Positions 35,982 to 44,044 of a stretch of 64,000 nucleotides of DNA are shown here, piece after piece. The DNA is taken from the NCBI GenBank assembly GCA_030913685.1, contig CP133187.1, positions 124,001 through 188,000 of the forward strand, in the 5' to 3' direction. The notes beneath the pieces are model-generated. The model had not been told where the DNA came from. It saw only the letters and a list, made by a program, of their open reading frames with translations, and ran no database searches. This stretch comes from Oscillospiraceae bacterium MB24-C1. Its GTDB lineage: Bacteria > Bacillota > Clostridia > Oscillospirales > Ruminococcaceae. Position 1 is the stretch's first letter, and each line of letters opens with the position of its first letter. Made by a program: the position numbers and the translations under genes.

Positions 35982-37259
35982 ATGAAGGTAATCGTAGTTG
36001 GCGGAGGTTGGGCAGGTGCTGGCGCAGCTATATCTGCTAGCAATGCGGGAGCACAGGTTACAGTTCTCGAACGTACCGATATGCTACTCGGAACAGGTCT
36101 GGTTGGCGGAATTATGCGTAACAACGGACGATTTACAGCCACAGAGGAAGCGATTGCTCTAGGTGCCGACGAAATTTTCAACACAATAGACAATAACTCT
36201 CGTCACAAAAACATCGAGTTTCCCGGACATAAACACGCAAGCCTTTACGACATTGCCACCATTGAGCCGGCAATAAAGGCATTACTTAAAGACAAGGGGA
36301 TAGAGGTTTTAACGCAGGCCAGAGTTAAGGATGTTGAGATGGATGGCGATAAGATTGTTTCGGTCGTTCTCACTAACGACGAAAAGCTTTCCGCCGATGT
36401 ATTTATCGATGCAACCGGAAGTGCGGGCCCCATGAACAACTGCACCAAATATGGCAACGGTTGTGCAATGTGCGTACTCAGATGCCCCACCTTTGGCGGA
36501 CGCGTCAGCATCGCAGGTAAGGCAGGCGTAACTGAGAAAATTGGCAAGAAGGCAGACGGCTCTTACGGCGCGATGAGCGGTTCCTGTAAGCTTTTCAAGG
36601 AGTCTCTCAGCGAGAATATTATCAATGAGCTTAACACTACCGGTGTTGCCGTCGTTCCCATTCCTGAGGAACTGCGCAAAGGCGAGGGTATTTTGGCAAC
36701 CAAGGCGTGTCAGCAGTATGCTCTCAAGGAATTTGCGGACAACATCATTCTGCTTGACACCGGTCATGCAAAGTTGATGACCCCTTATTATCCTCTGGAT
36801 ATGCTGCACAAGGTTCCCGGCTTTGAAAATGCGAGATTTGAAGACCCCTATTCTGGCGGAGTTGGAAACTCTATGCGTTATATGGCCCTTGCACCCAGAG
36901 ATAATGCGCTTAAAGTCAAAGGTGTAAGCAATCTCTTCTGCGGCGGCGAAAAGGCAGGTCTGCTTGTTGGACACACCGAGGCGATCGTGACCGGAACGCT
37001 TGCGGGACATAACGCTGTTCGTTGGGCGGCGGGTAAGGCGCTTCTTGAGCTCCCAACCGAGCTTGCTATCGGTGACGCAATCTCTTACGTCAACGAAGCG
37101 ATGGAAACTGAAGAGGGAATGGGCAAAAAGTACACCTTCTCCGGTTCGGTATACTTTGATCGCATGAAGAAGCTTGGACTTTACAGCGTCGACGTTTCTG
37201 AAATTGCTACCAGAGTTGAGAAGGCTGGTCTCACAGGCGTTTTTTCTAAAAAAATTTAA
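35982..37259 (+). CDS. FAD-dependent oxidoreductase (FAD_oxidored family)
   Basis: A 425-residue protein beginning with VVGGGWAGAGAA and an acidic end of the second strand (ERTDML), followed by a family-typical GGIMRNNGRF and a C-terminal FAD contact in GLLVGHTEAIVTGTLAGHNA. CAMCVLRCP and CTKYGNGC are Cys-rich and could bind a cluster or metal. The start is ATG 35982 after GAAAGGGG. Probably oxidises or desaturates the operon's substrate; this is inference. Confidence 0.8.
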   Translation: MKVIVVGGGWAGAGAAISASNAGAQVTVLERTDMLLGTGLVGGIMRNNGRFTATEEAIALGADEIFNTIDNNSRHKNIEFPGHKHASLYDIATIEPAIKALLKDKGIEVLTQARVKDVEMDGDKIVSVVLTNDEKLSADVFIDATGSAGPMNNCTKYGNGCAMCVLRCPTFGGRVSIAGKAGVTEKIGKKADGSYGAMSGSCKLFKESLSENIINELNTTGVAVVPIPEELRKGEGILATKACQQYALKEFADNIILLDTGHAKLMTPYYPLDMLHKVPGFENARFEDPYSGGVGNSMRYMALAPRDNALKVKGVSNLFCGGEKAGLLVGHTEAIVTGTLAGHNAVRWAAGKALLELPTELAIGDAISYVNEAMETEEGMGKKYTFSGSVYFDRMKKLGLYSVDVSEIATRVEKAGLTGVFSKKI

Positions 37260-37292
37260 TAAAAAATAATCGCGCAGCCACCTAAACTATAA

Positions 37293-38714
37293 ATGGGGTG
37301 TGGAAAAGTGGAATATGCACTAACCTATATGCACTATATCTATCTGGCCGTTATTATCATTGTCATCGGTCTAATGATAACCAAGCATGATGTTGTAATT
37401 CCTTGTATCTTGGGACTGTTTGTTATTGGTTTCTGCTATCATGACTTTAGCGTTATTGCCGCAGCACAAACCATTTTCAACGGAATGTTGGTCGCAGGAG
37501 CGGACCTGTTCGATATCATGCTGATAATAGCGCTAATGACCGCAATGCTCAAGTCGCTGACGAACATGAAGGCCGATAAATTAATGATTGCACCAGCTGC
37601 TAAATTACTAAATAAGCCCACCATTGCATTCTGGGTGTTGGCTGCAGTCATGTACATATGTGCGACCTTCTTCTGGCCTACCCCTGCAACTGCATTGGTT
37701 GGAACGATCTTGATTCCTATGGCTATGAGCGCCGGACTCAAGCCGACCTTGGCATGCATAGCGATCAATCTTGCAGGACACGGCATGGCTCTTTCTGGTG
37801 ACCTTGTTCTTCAGGGAGCGCCCGCCATCACTTCCGCTGCAGCAGGCGTTGAGATTGAATCGGTCTTGAAATATGGTGCCATTTTTGCCTTTGCAACTGG
37901 CGCGGTAGCATTGATCAGTGCATTTGTGATTAACTATAAAGATTTTTCCTCGGATGATGCTGTCAATATCAAGGCGGATAAACTTAAGGAACAAAAAGAG
38001 ACGGTTGAAAATGTTCCCCCTTATGCAAAGTTCTTCGCTATTCTGGTTCCAGTTGTTTATATCGGCATTGTCATCCGAATTCTGCTTGGTGCGGCCGTAG
38101 ATGGCATTACTCCTGTCTTCGGAGGAGATGCCACGGCGTTGCTCGGTGGAACTGGCGCGATGATTTTGGTGGTTTCGACCATCGTGGATACCAAGAAGGA
38201 TTTTCTTGAAAGGATTGTCGTCTATCTGCGTGAGGGCATGCTTTTTTCGATCAAAATCTTTGCCCCGGTCATTCCGATCGCCGCTTTCTTTTTCATGGGC
38301 AATCCCGAAAGCGTTCAAAGTATTTTGGATAGTAACGCACCCGGATTTTTGTTTGATCTCGGCGGTGCCTTTGGAACAGTTCTACCCCTCAGCGCGCCAA
38401 CATTGGCAATCGGTATCGCTGTTGTAGGCGCTATCACCGGCCTTGACGGCTCCGGATTCTCCGGGCTTCCTCTGGTGGCGGGTCTTGCAGCTGCTTTGGC
38501 AGGACCGATTGGGTACAATGTCGCTGTTTTGGCAGGCTTGGGACAGGTGGCAGCCATCTGGGTAGGTGGAGGCTGTCTGAGCGCATGGGCGTTTGGAGCG
38601 GTTGCCAGCGCAGGTGTTGCAGGAATTTCCTCGGCAGAACTGGTCAGAAAGAACCTTGTTCCTGTTTTGGGCGGTCTTGCCGTTTCAACGGTTATAGCAA
38701 TCTTTTTGTTATAA
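37293..38714 (+). CDS. Multi-helix permease, probable organic-anion transporter
   Basis: A ~473-residue protein with 11-13 hydrophobic segments, resembling the ion-transporter superfamily (ArsB/CitM/DctM-like). Features are NLAGHGMALSGDLVLQGAP and a Gly-rich GLDGSGFSGLP re-entrant region. The ATG at 37293 has no clear ribosome site; GTG 37308, after GGGGTGTGG, is an alternative start. It is last in the operon and probably imports the compound the enzymes degrade. Confidence 0.75.
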   Translation: MGCGKVEYALTYMHYIYLAVIIIVIGLMITKHDVVIPCILGLFVIGFCYHDFSVIAAAQTIFNGMLVAGADLFDIMLIIALMTAMLKSLTNMKADKLMIAPAAKLLNKPTIAFWVLAAVMYICATFFWPTPATALVGTILIPMAMSAGLKPTLACIAINLAGHGMALSGDLVLQGAPAITSAAAGVEIESVLKYGAIFAFATGAVALISAFVINYKDFSSDDAVNIKADKLKEQKETVENVPPYAKFFAILVPVVYIGIVIRILLGAAVDGITPVFGGDATALLGGTGAMILVVSTIVDTKKDFLERIVVYLREGMLFSIKIFAPVIPIAAFFFMGNPESVQSILDSNAPGFLFDLGGAFGTVLPLSAPTLAIGIAVVGAITGLDGSGFSGLPLVAGLAAALAGPIGYNVAVLAGLGQVAAIWVGGGCLSAWAFGAVASAGVAGISSAELVRKNLVPVLGGLAVSTVIAIFLL

Positions 38715-38767
38715 CCGGGATCCTGTAGATTGCATATTCTCCGTCAATTCTCCAGTGGGATGAAATA

Positions 38768-38807
38768 AGCAGAAACGCACCGCTAATTGTTGCGGTGCGT
38801 TTCTGCT
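38768..38807. terminator. Bidirectional terminator between convergent genes
   Basis: A perfect 16-bp stem (AGCAGAAACGCACCGC and its complement, 8-base loop) with T-rich flanks. It ends the permease operon and overlaps the 3' end of the convergent regulator gene. Confidence 0.75.
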
Positions 38808-40231
38808 TTTCTATCATATCGAGAAGGGATATTGAACTCTTTAATCTTATATTGCAGATATCTGCGGGAGATGCCAAGATATTGGGCGGCTTTGGTTCGG
38901 TTGTTGTCAAAGCGTTGGAGAGCAGCTAAAACCTCGTCCTCTCCCAGCCCGGAGGAGCGCGGCGAAGGTTGTTTTGGTGCATCATCCTGCGACTGCATAT
39001 GTATGCTCGTTTCATTCGCTAAAAGGCCATAAGGCATGCTGGTAATTTCAGTGGTTGCGTATGGCGTCATAACAACCATTCGTTCCACAAAGTTACGGAT
39101 TTCACGAACGTTCCCCGGCCAGTCATAATTTTGCGCCTGTGCAAGCACCTGTTTGGAAAAGCTTTTTTCCATATTGTATTTAGTGCAGAAATAATCTAAA
39201 AAATGCTGACAGAGTGGAATGATGTCATCTCTTCGGTTACGAATTGGCGGTATGGTCAGCGGAATCACATGAAGACGGTAATAGAGGTCTTCTCGGAATT
39301 TTCCCTCGCGAACCAGTTGATGTAGCATTTGGTTTGTGGCGACGATCAATCGAAAATCAACCTTTTTGGGGCTGATGGCGCCGATTTTCTGCACGCTTTT
39401 TTCTTCAATCACCCGAAGAATTTTACTCTGCACGCTCATAGGAAGGGAGTTGATCTCATCCAAAAACAGCGTGCCCCCGTCTGCGGTTTCGATCAGGCCA
39501 ATCTTACCATCTTTGTTCGCACCGGTAAAGCTGCCTTTCTCGTATCCAAAAAGTTCAGATTCGATTAGGTTTTCTGGAAAAGCTGCGCAATTGACAGTGA
39601 TCAAAGGCTTATTTTTACGTCCGCTGTGTTCATGAATAAATCGAGCAAACACTTCTTTTCCGCTACCTGATTCACCGTAGATTAGCACGCTTGAATCAAG
39701 CGGCGCAATACTTTCAGCGATTGAAAGGAGTTGTTTAAGCTCCTTGCTTTTGACGACAATCCTGGATGCTTGATCCGATGAAGACTGGTTGGTTAACGGC
39801 GTTTCGGTTAAAAATTTACTTTGTTTAAGCAGCGTGTGGTAGAGTGTCTCAAAATTCTGGACGTCCTGTAGCATGGTGATCACATATTTGATGTTACCTG
39901 CTCCGTCATAGATCGGAGTTCCTGTCACGATCCTCATGCGGGTAGGGCCGTTGATCGTCTGTATGTCATGATAAAATTGCAACCGACTGACTCGCTGCTT
40001 TTTTTCCATCACCAAATCATAAACACAGACATCAATAAATTTTGTGAAGTCGTGCACATTCATTTTCAAATATTCACTTCTTGGGATGTTTCTCCAATTA
40101 ATCATGACGGTATTGACAAAGAGAAAGTTTCCGTCTGCGTCATATACCGCAATTCCAGCATCGACATTATCGAGAACTGCGGCCCAGGGCAGATGTTCTT
40201 GTGCACTGTGAAGATGTGATAGTTCTTCCAT
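38783..40231 (-). CDS. Sigma-54-dependent transcriptional activator with PAS sensor
   Basis: A 482-residue enhancer-binding protein: PAS domain at about 15-130, AAA+ domain with Walker A GESGSGKE, GSFTGA loop (the sigma-54 contact; Ser replaces the usual Ala), GGTLFLDEI Walker B, and a C-terminal Fis-type helix-turn-helix (NNRTKAAQYLGISRRYLQYKIK). It diverges from the hydrogenase operon across a 730-base gap that has a -24/-12 promoter and repeated possible binding sites. That makes this operon its likely target. Confidence 0.92.
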   Translation of the reverse strand: MEELSHLHSAQEHLPWAAVLDNVDAGIAVYDADGNFLFVNTVMINWRNIPRSEYLKMNVHDFTKFIDVCVYDLVMEKKQRVSRLQFYHDIQTINGPTRMRIVTGTPIYDGAGNIKYVITMLQDVQNFETLYHTLLKQSKFLTETPLTNQSSSDQASRIVVKSKELKQLLSIAESIAPLDSSVLIYGESGSGKEVFARFIHEHSGRKNKPLITVNCAAFPENLIESELFGYEKGSFTGANKDGKIGLIETADGGTLFLDEINSLPMSVQSKILRVIEEKSVQKIGAISPKKVDFRLIVATNQMLHQLVREGKFREDLYYRLHVIPLTIPPIRNRRDDIIPLCQHFLDYFCTKYNMEKSFSKQVLAQAQNYDWPGNVREIRNFVERMVVMTPYATTEITSMPYGLLANETSIHMQSQDDAPKQPSPRSSGLGEDEVLAALQRFDNNRTKAAQYLGISRRYLQYKIKEFNIPSRYDRKAETHRNN

Positions 40232-40448
40232 GCGAGGGTCCCTCCTATGGAAATAATCTTTAAGGCTGCATGGTTGATCTTACCAGCCTTATGGTAATTG
40301 TATCATAATAGATCTCAGAGTTGAAGGCAAAAAACGCACTTTAATGCCAAATATGCCTCGCTGCCTATGGTGTATTGAATAGCCCAGGCGGTACGCAACT
40401 ATTCGTTGTGAGTTTAGTCTCCGAGACAGGAGAACGGAATTTGATTGT
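40232..40448. other. Regulatory gap, activator-proximal part
   Basis: No gene is supported. The sequence probably contains the activator's own promoter on the minus strand, but I could not identify it with confidence. Confidence 0.4.
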
Positions 40449-40461
40449 CATGGAAGCGATT

Positions 40462-40531
40462 AAGTGAGATTCACTTTTTAGGTGTAAATTCACATGTTGC
40501 AAATTGCACAGTTCACACTTCTCATTTCACA
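40462..40531 (+). promoter_or_regulatory. Repeated TTCACA boxes, possible enhancer sites
   Basis: A palindrome AAGTGA-GA-TTCACTT (40462-40477) is followed by TTCACA at 40489, 40512 and 40526. They lie ~120-190 bases upstream of the sigma-54 promoter, the usual distance for activator binding. The link to the regulator at 38783 is inference. Confidence 0.45.
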
Positions 40532-40648
40532 CTGTTTTTCAAAAGAATTTGATTATTCTAAAAATCCACCAAATGTTAATGGTTGTTTCAAATAAAAAAA
40601 TCTGCATTCATTTAGTAAGAAAATACAAATAAAACAATGAGCCATGGT

Positions 40649-40664
40649 TGGCATAGTTATTGCT
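40649..40664 (+). promoter_or_regulatory. Sigma-54 (-24/-12) promoter of the hydrogenase operon
   Basis: TGGCAT, five bases, then TTGCT fits the consensus TGGCAC-N5-TTGCW with one mismatch and the exact GG-N10-GC spacing. It stands between a sigma-54 activator gene and the GlcG/hydrogenase genes. Transcription would start near 40675 with a ~285-base leader, in which two TTATAAGC copies 10 bases apart (40736-40743 and 40746-40753) precede an AATTATA. Confidence 0.7.
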
Positions 40665-40961
40665 AAATAATAGTTATATAGCCAAATTAACCAAATATAT
40701 GCTATCGAAATAAAGCGAAAAAAGATGTAAACGGTTATAAGCGATTATAAGCAATTATATTGTAGGTTCTGCTCGCGCTGCACAGGAAAATACGTCTAAC
40801 TTTTAAGCGTTCCAGCGTGAGTTGGAGCGGTGTTGAGCATTTGAAGTAGCGGAATGTTTTTAGAGGTTAATTGAGAAAACGTGGCATTTGCCTCAAGCCA
40901 TGACCTATCCAAGAAAATGGCGCTCAATTAAATAGAACCAGATAATGAAGGAGAATTATTT

Positions 40962-41375
40962 ATGATTAACAGAATTACGCACGCCCAGTTTACTGCGCTT
41001 TGCAGCCATGTCGCAAGCAAAATCGAAACAGAAAAGGGAAAGCCAGTCGTCATTGTCATTGCGGACGAGGCGGGGGAGATTGTCCATATGCTTCACATGG
41101 ACAATACTCCGGCGCGTAGCGGCATTATCGCATCTGGAAAGGCGTTTACGGCTGCAAAGATGGAACGCACCACCACTGCGTTAGGTAAGCTGTGTGAGGA
41201 TATGAAAACGCCAGTTTCCGCTTTTTTGATTGAAGGTTTGACTACCCTGCCAGGTGGTACACCGATCTTTGACAAAAACGGCACCTTTATCGGCGCCGTA
41301 GGAATCAGCGGACGTTCAGCGGTGGAAGATCAGGCGTTGGCTGATGCTTGTGCGGCATTTCTGGGGACACTTTAA
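40962..41375 (+). CDS. GlcG/HbpS-family protein (DUF336)
   Basis: A 137-residue single-domain protein with the family pattern (VVIVIADEAGEIVHM, SGKAFTAAKM, TLPGGTPIF, GAVGISG). Family members bind haem or corrinoid or act as small accessory proteins beside oxidoreductases. Here it is the first gene after the sigma-54 promoter, upstream of hydrogenase genes. The ATG follows GAAGGAGAA. Its exact role is not readable. Confidence 0.85.
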   Translation: MINRITHAQFTALCSHVASKIETEKGKPVVIVIADEAGEIVHMLHMDNTPARSGIIASGKAFTAAKMERTTTALGKLCEDMKTPVSAFLIEGLTTLPGGTPIFDKNGTFIGAVGISGRSAVEDQALADACAAFLGTL

Positions 41376-41427
41376 CGAAAAAGGCCGTAGAAGGGCTTGT
41401 TGAGTCGTTACTTTCAGCAGCAATAAA

Positions 41428-41516
41428 GGGGCGCATTGCTTACGGCATGTTGTCTTCTATTAGACGGATTCGCTTACAGCAAACGCCCCACAATTTAAGT
41501 AAGACGACAGTTTTTT
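41428..41516 (+). promoter_or_regulatory. Possible attenuator between the GlcG-like gene and the hydrogenase genes
   Basis: Two stems interlock: GGGGCG (41428) with CGCCCC (41484-41489), extended by TTGCT/AGCAA, and GTTGTCTT (41449) with AAGACGAC (41501), the latter followed by TTTTTT. Both cannot easily form together, so a terminator/antiterminator switch or pseudoknot is possible. No ligand class is recognised. Confidence 0.4.
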
Positions 41517-41668
41517 CGGCTCGATCATATTTCTAGCCTTTCAGTCTTGTTGGAGCTTGTGTGGATAGCTGATAGAACGAGATCAAAACGGATGGTATCA
41601 GTGTCCAAGATGACAGAGAAAAAGTTTTATGCTGGGTGGGAAGAAAAAATAGTAGGTAGGGGGCCAAT

Positions 41669-42157
41669 ATGCTAGATAGAAGTTATTATCAAAAAACTGA
41701 TGAAATCATGGAGAATTACCCCAAAGAGGAAAGCGCTTTAATTCCTATCATCCAAGATGTGCAAGAGGAATATCACTACCTTCCTCCTGAATTACTGGAG
41801 TATATTGCGAAAAAAATCGGCATTACAGAAACCAAGGCCTACAGTGTAGCGAGTTTTTATGTAAACTTTTCCTTCGAACCAAAAGGAAAATATGTCATTA
41901 AAATATGTGATGGCACGGCTTGCCATGTACGAAGTTCTATTCCTGTTTTACAGCGTTTATACAAAGAACTTGGACTAACCCCCGAAAAGAACACGACAGA
42001 AGATATGCTGTTTACTGTTGAAACGGTATATTGTCTGGGTGCCTGCGGTCTTGCTCCGGCGTTAACTGTCAATGACGTGGTGCACCCCGCTATGACGCCA
42101 GAAAAGGCGGCAGCACTGATTCAAGAATTGCGAGGTGCTGAGCATGACAAGGTTTAA
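41669..42157 (+). CDS. NuoE-like [2Fe-2S] subunit of the NAD(P)-dependent hydrogenase
   Basis: A 162-residue thioredoxin-like ferredoxin subunit with the four cluster cysteines in CDGTACH and CLGACG. With the NuoF-like and hydrogenase proteins it forms an HndA/HydC-type module that couples NAD(P)H oxidation to hydrogen evolution, possibly with electron bifurcation. Its end overlaps the NuoF-like gene by 14 bases. Confidence 0.92.
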   Translation: MLDRSYYQKTDEIMENYPKEESALIPIIQDVQEEYHYLPPELLEYIAKKIGITETKAYSVASFYVNFSFEPKGKYVIKICDGTACHVRSSIPVLQRLYKELGLTPEKNTTEDMLFTVETVYCLGACGLAPALTVNDVVHPAMTPEKAAALIQELRGAEHDKV

Positions 42158-44027
42158 TAGCTGGGAGGATTTAAACAACTTTCAAAGCGCTATAAAAGCA
42201 AACATGGATAGTGCCTCATGCCGCATTTTGATCTGTGCCGGAACTGGTTGTCAGGCTGGCGGTTCTGCTCAGATTTATGCACGCATGTGCCAGTTAGCGC
42301 AAACGGTTGACCATGTATCAATTGAATATGGCGCTGAGATTGCGCACAGCCCGCACACTGTTCATATACATAAAAGCGGTTGCCATGGTTTTTGCGAGAT
42401 TGGTCCATTAATGCGCATTGAGCCGCAGGGCATTTCTTATATGAAGGTTAGTCTCAGCGACTGCGAGGAAATCTTCGAACGCACAGTAAAGAATGGAGAA
42501 CTGATCCATCGTTTGTTGTATGTGGAAGATGGAAAAGAATATGTTCATCAGGAAGAGATTCCTTTTTATCAAAAACAAACGCGATTGGTGCTCAAAAACT
42601 GCGGTCATATTGATGCGGAAAGTGTAGCAGAATCCGTTGCTTACGGCGGCTATCAGTCGCTTGCAAAAGCAATTTTTCATATGAGCAGGGAAGAAGTCAT
42701 TCAAAACATTCTTGACTCGAATCTACGCGGACGTGGCGGCGGCGGGTTTGTTGTAGGGAAAAAGTGGAAACAAGTTGCTTCCCAAAAAGAATTAACCCGC
42801 TATGTGGTCTGCAACGGCGACGAGGGCGATCCTGGCGCTTTTATGGATTGCTCTATTATGGAAGGCGACCCCCACAAGATGATTGAGGGTATGGTGATTG
42901 CTGCTTATGCGGTCGGTGCCAAAGAAGGCTATATCTACGTGCGGGCAGAATATCCACTTGCGGTAAAGAGATTAAAAATAGCAATCGTACAGGCGGAAGA
43001 AGTGGGTTTGCTGGGCGACAACATTCTAGGAACCGATTTCTGTTTTCACTTACATATTAACCGTGGAGCCGGCGCTTTTGTTTGCGGTGAAGGCAGTGCA
43101 CTGACAGCCTCAATTGAGGGGAAAAGAGGTATGCCTCGTGTGAAGCCGCCGCGTACGGTTGAACAAGGCTTGTTTGCCAAGCCAACCGTCCTTAATAATG
43201 TCGAGACTTTTGCCAATGTACCGATGATCATTGAAAATGGCGCGCAGTGGTACCGAAGCATTGGCCCTGAAAACAGCCCTGGAACAAAAGCCTTTGCTTT
43301 GACTGGCAGCATAAAAAATACGGGCTTGATTGAAGTGCCTATGGGCACCAGCCTAAGAGAAGTAATCTTTGATATAGGTGGCGGCATTAGAGGCAGCGCA
43401 GGTTTTAAAGCAGTACAAATAGGGGGCCCATCGGGCGGCTGTATTTCCGATAAGGATTTGAACCTCAGTCTCGATTTTGACACGCTAAAACAACGCGGCG
43501 CTATGATTGGTTCAGGTGGATTGGTTGTTATGGATCAAAACACCTGCATGGTTGAGGTTGCACGCTTTTTTATGGATTTTACACAGCGGGAAAGCTGCGG
43601 TAAATGTGCGCCCTGCCGGGAAGGCACAAAGAGAATGCTTGAGATTCTCAAGCGCATTGTAGCGGGCGAAGGTGAAATGCATGACTTGCAGAAACTGCGT
43701 GATCTGGCAGATATGATATCAAATACTGCGCTATGTGGCTTGGGAAAAAGCGCGTCACTACCCGTGATTAGCACCTTAAATGCCTTTGCCGATGAGTACC
43801 TTGAACACATTCAGGACAAAAAGTGCCGAGCCGGCGTTTGTCAACAGCTTAAAAAATATAAGATTGACCCAGGAGCGTGCAAAGGCTGCTCGAAATGTGC
43901 GCGTCATTGCCCCGTTCAGGCGATTAGCGGTGAATTGAAATCTCCGTTTACCATTGACCAAGAGAAGTGCATTAAGTGTGGTGCATGCCTGACGAATTGC
44001 AGTTTTAACGCTATTCATATTGAATGA
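42144..44027 (+). CDS. NuoF-like NADH-binding subunit of the electron-bifurcating-type hydrogenase
   Basis: A 627-residue protein: N-terminal [2Fe-2S] thioredoxin-like part (CAGTGCQAGG, SGCHGFCEIG), FMN site GRGGGGF, NADH site NGDEGDPGAFMD, [4Fe-4S] motif CGKCAPCREGT, and a C-terminal 2x[4Fe-4S] ferredoxin (CKGCSKCARHCP, CIKCGACLTNC). This is the HydB/HndC architecture. ATG 42144 after GAGGTG is chosen over a GTG three codons earlier. It links the NuoE subunit to the hydrogenase subunit encoded next. Confidence 0.93.
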   Translation: MTRFNSWEDLNNFQSAIKANMDSASCRILICAGTGCQAGGSAQIYARMCQLAQTVDHVSIEYGAEIAHSPHTVHIHKSGCHGFCEIGPLMRIEPQGISYMKVSLSDCEEIFERTVKNGELIHRLLYVEDGKEYVHQEEIPFYQKQTRLVLKNCGHIDAESVAESVAYGGYQSLAKAIFHMSREEVIQNILDSNLRGRGGGGFVVGKKWKQVASQKELTRYVVCNGDEGDPGAFMDCSIMEGDPHKMIEGMVIAAYAVGAKEGYIYVRAEYPLAVKRLKIAIVQAEEVGLLGDNILGTDFCFHLHINRGAGAFVCGEGSALTASIEGKRGMPRVKPPRTVEQGLFAKPTVLNNVETFANVPMIIENGAQWYRSIGPENSPGTKAFALTGSIKNTGLIEVPMGTSLREVIFDIGGGIRGSAGFKAVQIGGPSGGCISDKDLNLSLDFDTLKQRGAMIGSGGLVVMDQNTCMVEVARFFMDFTQRESCGKCAPCREGTKRMLEILKRIVAGEGEMHDLQKLRDLADMISNTALCGLGKSASLPVISTLNAFADEYLEHIQDKKCRAGVCQQLKKYKIDPGACKGCSKCARHCPVQAISGELKSPFTIDQEKCIKCGACLTNCSFNAIHIE

Positions 44028-44044
44028 GCGAAGGAGGGAATAAC

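Noticed and set aside
37098-37260. Operon end after the FAD oxidoreductase
   Set aside because: No terminator hairpin in the short gap to the permease gene, so the operon most likely continues.
40870-40900. Second sigma-54-like site (TGGCATTTGCC)
   Set aside because: GG and GC are not 10 bases apart.
41348-41536. 62-codon frame between the GlcG-like and NuoE-like genes
   Set aside because: Starts inside the upstream gene, no ribosome site, and lies in hairpin-forming sequence.
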